Origin: Actinomycetota bacterium
GTDB taxonomy: Bacteria > Actinomycetota > Actinomycetes > S36-B12 > UBA5976
NCBI GenBank assembly: GCA_009704345.1
Contig: WLEH01000070.1
Coordinates: forward strand, 1-6,182
Direction of reading: 5' to 3'
Length of the DNA stretch: 6,182 bases
The position numbers and the translations under genes were made by a program. A model generated the notes under the pieces. It had not been told where the DNA came from. It saw only the letters and a program-made list of their open reading frames with translations, and made no database searches. Numbering within the stretch: the stretch's first letter is position 1; each line of letters begins with the position of its first letter. This document shows positions 1 through 4,823 of this stretch, piece by piece.

Positions 1-251
1 GCACCACGAAAATTAAATCTAAGCACCGCCAATTTAGCCAGTTGTGGCAATCGCCACGCAGCTTTCCGAAAGATGTGACTATCCATCATGCCGCCATGTG
101 TGGGTAGTGGATGTAAACAAATCATGGTTGCAACTGGCGCAGTTGAAATTGGAAGAGCTAACTCACCTACCAACTTCAAGTTGTCTGCCGTAATAAATTC
201 AATATCAGTACGACTCGCTGGCAAAATACTCGTTGACGAAATCTCAGTCAT
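1..251 (-). CDS. Alpha/beta hydrolase, N-terminal 83 codons (runs off the left edge)
   Basis: The first 83 residues of a protein continue past position 1. The opening reads MTEISSTSILPASRTDIEF, followed by a beta-strand pair (DNLKLVGELALP), then MICLHPLPTHGGMMDSH at about residues 43-59 and the end of a strand, LAVLRFNFRG, at 74-83. An HP(L/P)xxxGG loop followed by a RFNxRG turn is typical of alpha/beta hydrolases of the dienelactone-hydrolase/serine aminopeptidase type, where the first loop forms part of the oxyanion hole. The nucleophile Ser and the Asp/His of the triad would lie in the missing part, so catalysis cannot be confirmed and the substrate is unknown. There is no signal peptide, so it is probably cytoplasmic. 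The ATG overlaps the stop codon of the upstream small gene (TAATG), so the two are very likely translated from one mRNA. Assignment to the fold is fairly secure; specific function is not. Confidence 0.82.
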   Translation of the reverse strand, partial: MTEISSTSILPASRTDIEFITADNLKLVGELALPISTAPVATMICLHPLPTHGGMMDSHIFRKAAWRLPQLAKLAVLRFNFRG

Positions 252-553
252 TAATACCTGGGCATTCCACCGCGATGTGGGGTGCTGCGACGATGGTCAC
301 GATGTTCCCAGCAAACTTTATGCCAATGTCGGCGATGTGTTGCATCCTCATCACCTTCGGGCCAAACCACAACATGAGCAGTTGCTGGTCGAACTTCCTG
401 ATCACAGCCAGGGCATCGATAAACCTTGGCACTGCCTGCGCCACTTAACTGCCGCACCACATACTCAATTCCCTGCCAGATCTCAATGTGTTGATTTGAG
501 GTAGGGCGAAGTTCGCGGTGCTCGCTAACTAAGCGACGATTTCGACGGCCCAT
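251..553 (-). CDS. Small actinobacterial Cys/His-rich protein, candidate zinc-binding (often labelled 'ATP/GTP-binding protein')
   Basis: This encodes 100 residues beginning MGRRNRR. It has a basic N-terminus, a middle segment IEIWQGIEYVVRQLSGAGSAKVYRCPGC, then HVVVWPEG and RRHWHKVCW. Cys47 and Cys50 (CPGC), His60, His76/His78 (HWH) and Cys81 are spaced as a possible zinc ribbon. The pattern matches a conserved actinobacterial family I know from Streptomyces-type genomes, where it is often annotated 'ATP/GTP-binding protein'. I see no Walker motif, so that label looks unsupported. No enzymatic role can be assigned. An in-frame ATG lies two codons upstream (559). I prefer 553 because family members start MGRRN and because a CAGAAT hexamer ends exactly 6 nt before it, as at other starts here. 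The stop overlaps the ATG of the hydrolase gene. A 54 bp region separates it from a divergent membrane-protein gene. Confidence 0.8.
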   Translation of the reverse strand: MGRRNRRLVSEHRELRPTSNQHIEIWQGIEYVVRQLSGAGSAKVYRCPGCDQEVRPATAHVVVWPEGDEDATHRRHWHKVCWEHRDHRRSTPHRGGMPRY

Positions 554-559
554 GCCCAT

Positions 560-565
560 ATTCTG
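560..565 (-). promoter_or_regulatory. Possible -10 element (CAGAAT) for the Cys/His-rich gene
   Basis: On the minus strand CAGAAT spans 565-560 and ends 6 nt before the ATG at 553. It matches TATAAT at four positions but lacks the first T of the TANNNT actinobacterial core. No convincing -35 and no Shine-Dalgarno sequence precede the start. The assignment rests mainly on the same spacing recurring at other starts in the window. Confidence 0.35.
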
Positions 566-595
566 GCCTAACTAGCATTATTTGCGAGTCAGGTT

Positions 596-601
596 CAGAA
601 T
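596..601 (+). promoter_or_regulatory. Possible -10 element (CAGAAT) for the 107-residue membrane protein gene
   Basis: CAGAAT ends 6 nt before the GTG at 608, mirroring the arrangement at the divergent gene on the other strand. TAGCAT at 573-578 is an alternative -10 that would give a short leader, but the only purine run in that leader (AGG at 591-593) is about 14 nt from the GTG, a poor Shine-Dalgarno position. No clear -35 is visible for either option. Confidence 0.35.
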
Positions 602-607
602 TGCGCG

Positions 608-931
608 GTGAGCAGTTGGGGAAGTTACTCATTTATCTATGGACCGCTAATGGGCGGCCTGCTAATTGGGGTGCTGATTTTGTTACTGCGCTGGGCATTT
701 GCCCGGGGACATTCTTTAGTTGAGCGAAAAATTACGCCAAGTACCGCTGACAATTACGGTATGTTGGTAGAAGTAACTAGACCAATTAGTTTGATCGATG
801 GTGAGATGCTAAAGCAACAACTACTTGATGTGGGAATAAGGGCAACACTTGCATTAACGGTTGATGGTGTGCAATTAATGGTCTGGCCAAAAGATCTGGC
901 GAAGGCAAAACGGACGCTCGCTCTAACTTAG
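608..931 (+). CDS. Small single-span membrane protein with a DUF2007-like C-terminal domain
   Basis: This is a 107-residue protein. Residues about 10-30 (IYGPLMGGLLIGVLILLLRWA) form one hydrophobic transmembrane helix, followed by a basic SLVERK stretch that suggests the C-terminus lies in the cytoplasm. From about residue 47 a compact domain follows: DNYGMLVEVTRPISLIDGEMLKQ, then LLDVGIRATLALTVDGVQLMVWP and KDLAKAKRTL. The order 'YGMLV ... GIRATL ... vdGvqlmVWP.Dl..Ar..L' resembles the small 'putative signal transducing protein' (DUF2007-like) domain that many actinobacteria carry on short membrane-anchored proteins. Biochemical function is unknown. The GTG start is preferred because the hydrophobic helix needs it and no better in-frame start precedes it. 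The final codons overlap the 3' end of murA by 9 bp, tail to tail. I am confident it is a real gene and only moderately sure of the domain label. Confidence 0.78.
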   Translation: MSSWGSYSFIYGPLMGGLLIGVLILLLRWAFARGHSLVERKITPSTADNYGMLVEVTRPISLIDGEMLKQQLLDVGIRATLALTVDGVQLMVWPKDLAKAKRTLALT

Positions 932-2194
932 TTCCTCACGCGACACCACTGCCCCCAATGAATTTAAATTGGCGACAAAGTCAGCGTATCCTCGATCTAC
1001 ATGCTCTACTCCACTAACTAAAGTCTCGCCATCAGCTACCAATCCAGCAATCACTAGCGCCGCACCAGCCCGGACATCAGTTGAAACAACGGGGGCACCA
1101 CTTAATCGCGTAACACCTTTAACTAAGCAATGATGGCCATCAATATGCAGGTCAGCTCCAAGTCGCGCCAGTTCTTGAGTGAAGCGAAATCTTGCTTCGA
1201 ATAAATTCTCAGTAATCATCGCAGAGCCGGTTGAAATTGCATTTAACACAATAAATTGCGGCTGCAGGTCTGTTGGGAACCCTGGGTATGGCAACGTGAC
1301 AATATCTACTGCGGTTGGGCGCTGCTTCATGGACACGCTAAATGAATTTTCTTGGGTAGCTATCTCCGCACCCATCTCATGAAGTTTTGATAACGGCAGT
1401 GAAAGAAGATTTGGATCAACACCGGTCACGGTAACTTCGCCTTGAGTTGCAACTGCTGCCGCTGCCCATGTTCCCGCCACAATTCGATCACCAATTACTT
1501 GATGTGTTACTGGCTTAAGTGCTGCCACTCCGGTAACAGTTAATGTCGGTGTGCCAATACCATCAATATGGGCACCCATCTTCACCAACATCTCACATAA
1601 ATCAATTATTTCCGGTTCGCGAGCAGCATTGTCTAAAACGGTTTCGCCACTAGCCAATACTGCTGCGGTAAGAATATTTTCAGTTGCACCGACGCTTGGT
1701 AGATCCAAAAAAATGTGCGCCCCAACCAGTCCAGCTGGTGCTCTAGCAATCAAATAGCCGTGATCACTTCCAAACTCGGCTCCCATTTTGGTAAGGCCAG
1801 CTATATGCATATCAACGCCGCGCGAGCCGATGTCATCGCCACCAGGCAACGCAACATCAACGTTGCCGCAACGAGCCAGAATCGGACCCAATACATTTAT
1901 TGATGCGCGCATTCGTCGAACTAAGTCGTAGTCAGCACGATGGCCAATTTCAGCTGGCACATCAATTTGAACTTCACTTATTGACCGATTATGGGAAACT
2001 TGGCAGCCAAGTCGAGTAAGCAACTCCAACATGATTCCCACATCTGCAATATCTGGGACGTTCGTCAGGGTGGTTTTTCCTGGTGCCAACAATGCTGCGG
2101 TCATTAACTTAAGCACCGAGTTCTTCGCTCCTGGCACAGCGATTGAGCCAGTAAGTGTTGCGCCACCAATTACCTTAAACACGGTTTCCGTCAC
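923..2194 (-). CDS. murA: UDP-N-acetylglucosamine 1-carboxyvinyltransferase MurA (Cys-to-Asp form)
   Basis: MurA transfers the enolpyruvyl group of phosphoenolpyruvate to the 3'-OH of UDP-N-acetylglucosamine, the first committed cytoplasmic step of peptidoglycan synthesis. The 423 residues are full length for the family. Visible motifs are PGAKNS (Lys24-Asn25, substrate binding), the active-site loop PGGDDIGSRGVDMH at 117-130, DLPSVGATENIL at 164-174, PYPGFPTDLQPQ with the expected general-base Asp309, MITENLFEARF, DVRAGAALVIAGL, and HVDRGY with Arg401. The loop carries Asp120 where most bacteria have the catalytic Cys (Cys115 in E. coli). The same replacement in mycobacteria confers intrinsic fosfomycin resistance. 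The next conserved Arg-Pro of the loop is Arg-Gly here. The start is GTG at 2194, lacks a Shine-Dalgarno, and follows a TAGCCT hexamer by 7 nt. It diverges from pduO, and its 3' end overlaps a convergent small gene. Confidence 0.97.
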   Translation of the reverse strand: MTETVFKVIGGATLTGSIAVPGAKNSVLKLMTAALLAPGKTTLTNVPDIADVGIMLELLTRLGCQVSHNRSISEVQIDVPAEIGHRADYDLVRRMRASINVLGPILARCGNVDVALPGGDDIGSRGVDMHIAGLTKMGAEFGSDHGYLIARAPAGLVGAHIFLDLPSVGATENILTAAVLASGETVLDNAAREPEIIDLCEMLVKMGAHIDGIGTPTLTVTGVAALKPVTHQVIGDRIVAGTWAAAAVATQGEVTVTGVDPNLLSLPLSKLHEMGAEIATQENSFSVSMKQRPTAVDIVTLPYPGFPTDLQPQFIVLNAISTGSAMITENLFEARFRFTQELARLGADLHIDGHHCLVKGVTRLSGAPVVSTDVRAGAALVIAGLVADGETLVSGVEHVDRGYADFVANLNSLGAVVSREELS

Positions 2195-2201
2195 GACATA
2201 C

Positions 2202-2231
2202 AGGCTAGGTGGTGCATCCTGGCCATTTCAC
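2202..2231 (-). promoter_or_regulatory. Predicted leaderless murA promoter
   Basis: On the minus strand TAGCCT (2207-2202) fits the TANNNT -10 core and ends 7 nt before the murA GTG. GTGAAA (2231-2226) matches TTGACA at four of six positions with an 18 nt spacer. With the usual 6-7 nt from -10 to the transcription start, the mRNA would begin at or beside the GTG, giving a leaderless transcript. No Shine-Dalgarno is present as an alternative. Confidence 0.55.
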
Positions 2232-2234
2232 CTC

Positions 2235-2240
2235 TACCCT
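2235..2240 (+). promoter_or_regulatory. Predicted -10 element (TACCCT) of a leaderless pduO promoter
   Basis: TACCCT fits TANNNT and ends 6 nt before the ATG at 2247. The 30 bases before the ATG contain no Shine-Dalgarno-like purine run close to the start, which supports leaderless initiation and this choice of start codon. No recognisable -35 lies at the expected distance. The element sits just beyond the murA -35 candidate, so the two promoters are interleaved. Confidence 0.5.
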
Positions 2241-2246
2241 CGCCCT

Positions 2247-2816
2247 ATGGTCAACTTAACCCGAATTTACACCCGCACTGGCGATGATGGCACCACCTCC
2301 CTAGGCGATTTCTCCAGAACTACCAAGATGGATTTGCGACTTGAGGCATATGCCGATTGTGATGAAGCAAATTGCGCCATTGGCGTTGCTATTGCGATGG
2401 GTAATTTAGATGAAGATGTGAAGCAATTGCTAACTCGAGTTCAAAATGATTTATTTGATGTTGGTGCAGATCTTTGCACGCCAGTAGTTGTTAACCCAGA
2501 AGTAGAACCATTGCGCGTAACCGAAAACGAAATTAAAGCTTTAGAGGCAGCTTGCGATAAATACAATGCTGAACTACAAGCACTTCGTTCGTTCATTCTC
2601 CCAGGCGGAACCCCTGGATCTGCACTGCTTCACGTTGCGCGCACCGTGGTGCGTAGGGCTGAACGCAGCACTTGGACTGCGTTTGAGCAGTATCAGGATA
2701 TGAATATCTTGGCAGGTAAATATTTGAACCGGTTGAGCGATTTACTTTTCATCTTGGCAAGATATGCAAATCGCCATGATGGCGATGTGCTCTGGGTGCC
2801 TGGCAAAAATCGCTAA
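2247..2816 (+). CDS. pduO: PduO-type cob(I)yrinic acid a,c-diamide / cob(I)alamin adenosyltransferase
   Basis: This family transfers the 5'-deoxyadenosyl group of ATP to Co(I) of a corrinoid, making adenosylcobalamin for B12-dependent enzymes. The 189 residues are typical of the single-domain PduO form. The N-terminal ATP-binding segment IYTRTGDDGTTSLGD is at residues 7-21. It is followed by RLEAYADCDEANCAIG, NDLFDVGADL at 67-76, SFILPGG at 115-121, ARTVVRRAERSTW at 131-143 and LNRLSDLLFILARYAN at 160-175, the last two holding the conserved Arg, Glu, Asn and Asp residues that bind ATP and close the active site. The frame stays open 72 codons upstream, but that stretch is antisense to murA, does not resemble the family, and MxxLTRIYTRTGD is the usual beginning. 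The gene diverges from murA and ends 6 bp from a convergent small gene. No corrinoid-synthesis gene is in view, so the source of its substrate cannot be judged. Confidence 0.95.
   Translation: MVNLTRIYTRTGDDGTTSLGDFSRTTKMDLRLEAYADCDEANCAIGVAIAMGNLDEDVKQLLTRVQNDLFDVGADLCTPVVVNPEVEPLRVTENEIKALEAACDKYNAELQALRSFILPGGTPGSALLHVARTVVRRAERSTWTAFEQYQDMNILAGKYLNRLSDLLFILARYANRHDGDVLWVPGKNR
2766..2790 (+). repeat. Imperfect palindrome near the 3' end of pduO
   Basis: ATCGCCAT at 2770-2777 and ATGGCGAT at 2779-2786 are perfect inverted arms around one central base. After one mismatch the arms continue with GCA (2766-2768) and TGC (2788-2790). In pduO mRNA this could fold into a stem with a 5 nt loop just before the stop codon at 2814-2816. 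No U-tract follows closely. It lies in codons for a conserved family segment, so it may be coincidental. Confidence 0.5.
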
Positions 2817-2822
2817 GTCTCT

Positions 2823-3005
2823 TTAGGCAGAACCAGACTTTCGTTTAAACATTTTTTTGGTCTTATTGCTACTGCTGGCAGGACCAATTCCTCGATTGCC
2901 AGCATCAGCAGTGCCGCCAACATGCTGCCGATTCTTCTTAGCTTCAATAGCTCGACGCATCAACTCTTTTTGATCGGGCTTATCTGCTGCTTTATCTTCG
3001 CTCAT
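2823..3005 (-). CDS. DUF5302-like small actinobacterial protein
   Basis: This is a 60-residue, highly charged and probably largely disordered protein. It opens MSEDKAADKPDQKELMRRAI, forms an amphipathic helix rich in Lys, Arg and Glu at about residues 12-26 (QKELMRRAIEAKKNR), continues with a Gly/Ala/Ser-rich linker, and ends KMFKRKSGSA. An acidic start, a helix of the 'FREALERK' type, a low-complexity middle and a terminal F(K/R)RKSG are the pattern of DUF5302, a family known to me only from actinobacteria and of unknown function. There is no membrane segment or catalytic motif. The start is supported by TAGATT ending 6 nt before the ATG, with no Shine-Dalgarno. It lies between atpC and pduO, 23 bp after the atpC stop on the same strand, and meets pduO tail to tail. 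It may also be reached by read-through from the atp operon. The family call is from memory of its shape. Confidence 0.75.
   Translation of the reverse strand: MSEDKAADKPDQKELMRRAIEAKKNRQHVGGTADAGNRGIGPASSSNKTKKMFKRKSGSA
2868..2909 (-). repeat. Inverted repeat (potential RNA hairpin) inside the DUF5302-like gene
   Basis: TGCTGGCA (2873-2880) and TGCCAGCA (2897-2904) are perfect 8 bp inverted arms with a 16 nt loop. In minus-strand RNA the stem extends to 13 nt arms with one A/G mismatch and one G-U pair. In plus-strand RNA the same extension has two mismatches, so the structure favours the DUF5302-like mRNA. No U-tract follows on either strand. It may be a chance product of Ala/Gly codons or a U-less terminator or stability element. 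Confidence 0.4.
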
Positions 3006-3011
3006 GACCTA

Positions 3012-3042
3012 AATCTACTGCCTTTGGCCTAGCTATTGGCAA
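3012..3042 (-). promoter_or_regulatory. Predicted leaderless promoter of the DUF5302-like gene
   Basis: On the minus strand TTGCCA (3042-3037) matches the TTGACA -35 at five of six positions. A 19 nt spacer leads to TAGATT (3017-3012), a TANNNT -10 that ends exactly 6 nt before the ATG at 3005. The -35 lies inside the last codons of atpC. The small gene would thus have its own leaderless transcript in addition to any read-through from the atp operon. Confidence 0.6.
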
Positions 3043-3388
3043 CAGCTAGTCGAACTTGATTCCGCTTAGTCTTTTCTGGATCATCTTGCTGCGCTAGCGC
3101 CGCATTAACTCGAGCAACATCAATCTCTTCTTTTAGCTCACAGCGCTGGGCGAAGATGGTCACTTCGTTGTGATCCACCGTGACAAAGCCGCCATGTACC
3201 GCAGCGGCAATCCTCTCGCCCGACTCACTATTAATAAACACCGGACCTACTGCTAGTGAAGAGAGCATTGGCACATGGCCGGCCAAAATGCCGAGCTCGC
3301 CATCAAGTGTACGCAGCACAACTGAGGTGGCTTGGCCCTGCCAAACCGACCGATCAGTTGCGAGCAACGAAACTTTGATTGTGGCCAT
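3029..3388 (-). CDS. atpC: F1F0 ATP synthase epsilon subunit
   Basis: Epsilon is part of the F1 central stalk. It contacts gamma and the c-ring, and its C-terminal helices can inhibit ATP hydrolysis. The 119 residues hold the full N-terminal beta-sandwich, with LATDRSVWQGQATSVVLRT, the signature DGELGILAGHVPML at 29-42 and AAVHGGFVTVDHNEVTIFAQ at 61-80. A short C-terminal helical region follows (EEIDVARVNAALAQQDDPEK, residues 87-106). The C-terminal domain is shorter than the two long helices of the E. coli subunit (about 138 residues), as is common in actinobacteria, which suggests a reduced or different inhibitory role. The ATG lies only 2 nt after the atpD stop and has no good Shine-Dalgarno, so translation is probably coupled to atpD. 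It is the last gene of the atp operon. Confidence 0.96.
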   Translation of the reverse strand: MATIKVSLLATDRSVWQGQATSVVLRTLDGELGILAGHVPMLSSLAVGPVFINSESGERIAAAVHGGFVTVDHNEVTIFAQRCELKEEIDVARVNAALAQQDDPEKTKRNQVRLAVANS

Positions 3389-3390
3389 AG

Positions 3391-4818
3391 TTAGTTCTTA
3401 GCCAACTTCTCAGCATTAGCCTTAACATCATCCAAACCACCGCACATAAAGAACGCCTGCTCTGGATAATGATCAAACTCTCCATCAGCCAACGCCTTAA
3501 ATGATGCAATAGTTTCATCAAGTGGAACGAACGATCCATCCTGACCAGTGAATGCCTTAGCTACGAACATGTTCTGACTTAGGAAACGCTGAATACGTCG
3601 AGCACGACCAACAATGATCTTGTCTTCTTCAGACAATTCATCAATACCCAAGATTGCAATGATGTCCTGCAAGTCTTTGTAGCGCTGCAGAATCTGCTTA
3701 GTGCGCTGCGCTACGGCATAGTGTTCATCACCGATGTATTGTGGATCCAAAATTCGAGATGTGGAATCCAGTGGATCAATTGCAGGATAGATACCAAGTT
3801 CCGAAATCGGACGGCTCAACACTGTGGTTGCATCCAAGTGCGCGAACGTAGTGTGTGGCGCAGGGTCAGTGATGTCATCTGCTGGGACATAAATTGCCTG
3901 CATTGAGGTAATAGAGTGACCGCGAGTTGAAGTGATTCGCTCTTGTAGCTCACCCATTTCATCAGCAAGTGTTGGTTGGTAACCCACTGCAGATGGCATA
4001 CGGCCTAGCAGGGTTGAAACTTCAGATCCAGCCTGAGTGAAGCGGAAGATGTTATCCACGAAAAGCAGCACGTCTTGCTTCTGCACATCACGGAAGTACT
4101 CGGCCATAGTTAGGGCAGATAGCGCAACTCGCATACGAGTGCCAGGTGGCTCATCCATCTGACCGAACACCAGCGCCGTTTTGTTGATAACGCCAGACTC
4201 GGTCATTTCCAAGAACAAGTCATTACCTTCACGGGTTCGCTCACCAACGCCAGCGAACACTGATACACCACCAAAGTTCTCGGCAACTCGGTAAATCATT
4301 TCCTGAATCAAAACTGTCTTACCAACACCCGCACCACCGAACAATCCAATCTTTCCACCCTTTACATAAGGTGTTAGCAGATCGATCGCCTTAATTCCAG
4401 TTGCAAACATTTCAGTCTTGGACTCCAGCTGATCGAATGCTGGCGCACTGCGGTGAATTGGCCAACGATCTTTGATCGCAAGTGATGAGGTTGGCACATC
4501 AAGTGATTCACCTAAGGTGTTAAACACATGTCCCAAGGTGGCATCGCCAACTGGAACTGAGATTGCCGCACCTGAGTCAGCAACCGCAGAGCCACGCACT
4601 AAGCCATCGGTTGGCTGCATCGAGATTGCGCGCACCATGTTGTCACCAATGTGCTGGGCTACTTCTAGCGTTAGGGTGCGAACACCGCCTTGCCCATCAT
4701 TAGCTTCAACAGTTAGTGCGTTGAAGATTGCTGGCATGGCATCGGATGGAAACTCCACGTCAACCACTGGTCCAGTTACTCGGGCAACACGTCCAGTTGC
4801 CGTTTGTGTGGCAGTCAT
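3391..4818 (-). CDS. atpD: F1F0 ATP synthase beta subunit (catalytic)
   Basis: Beta carries the catalytic sites that make ATP from ADP and phosphate at the cytoplasmic face of the membrane. The protein is 475 residues from the ATG at 4818. Its N-terminal beta-barrel is RVARVTGPVVDVEFP. The Walker A motif GGAGVGKT is at about 161-168, GERTREG with the catalytic Glu near 193, FGQMDEPPGTR near 218-228, the Walker B region VLLFVDNIFRF at 250-260, PAPHTTFAHLDATTVLSR in the middle, and the DELSEED loop intact at 393-399. All key residues are present. A GTG three codons upstream (4827) overlaps the atpG stop, but AGGAAA at 4833-4828 sits 9 nt from the ATG and directly against the GTG, so the ATG is the better start. 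The gene lies 5 nt after atpG and 2 nt before atpC. Confidence 0.98.
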   Translation of the reverse strand: MTATQTATGRVARVTGPVVDVEFPSDAMPAIFNALTVEANDGQGGVRTLTLEVAQHIGDNMVRAISMQPTDGLVRGSAVADSGAAISVPVGDATLGHVFNTLGESLDVPTSSLAIKDRWPIHRSAPAFDQLESKTEMFATGIKAIDLLTPYVKGGKIGLFGGAGVGKTVLIQEMIYRVAENFGGVSVFAGVGERTREGNDLFLEMTESGVINKTALVFGQMDEPPGTRMRVALSALTMAEYFRDVQKQDVLLFVDNIFRFTQAGSEVSTLLGRMPSAVGYQPTLADEMGELQERITSTRGHSITSMQAIYVPADDITDPAPHTTFAHLDATTVLSRPISELGIYPAIDPLDSTSRILDPQYIGDEHYAVAQRTKQILQRYKDLQDIIAILGIDELSEEDKIIVGRARRIQRFLSQNMFVAKAFTGQDGSFVPLDETIASFKALADGEFDHYPEQAFFMCGGLDDVKANAEKLAKN

Positions 4819-4823
4819 TTTTC

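Noticed and set aside
88..504. Open frame of 138 codons on the plus strand
   Set aside because: It is antisense to the hydrolase and Cys/His-rich genes, both of which have recognisable conserved motifs; its own translation shows none.
2031..2246. 72-codon upstream extension of the pduO reading frame
   Set aside because: It is antisense to murA, has no resemblance to the PduO N-terminus, and the family-typical start with a leaderless -10 is at 2247.
2843..2850. GTTTAAAC palindrome
   Set aside because: It is an isolated 8 bp palindrome within Phe-Lys codons of the DUF5302-like gene, and short enough to occur by chance.
2815..2858. Intrinsic terminator for pduO: AAGTCT/AGACTT arms (2815-2820, 2835-2840) and a run of seven T at 2852-2858
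   Set aside because: The stem has only 6 bp with a 14 nt loop, and the T-run begins 11 nt after it. The T-run is explained by Lys-Lys codons of the opposite gene.
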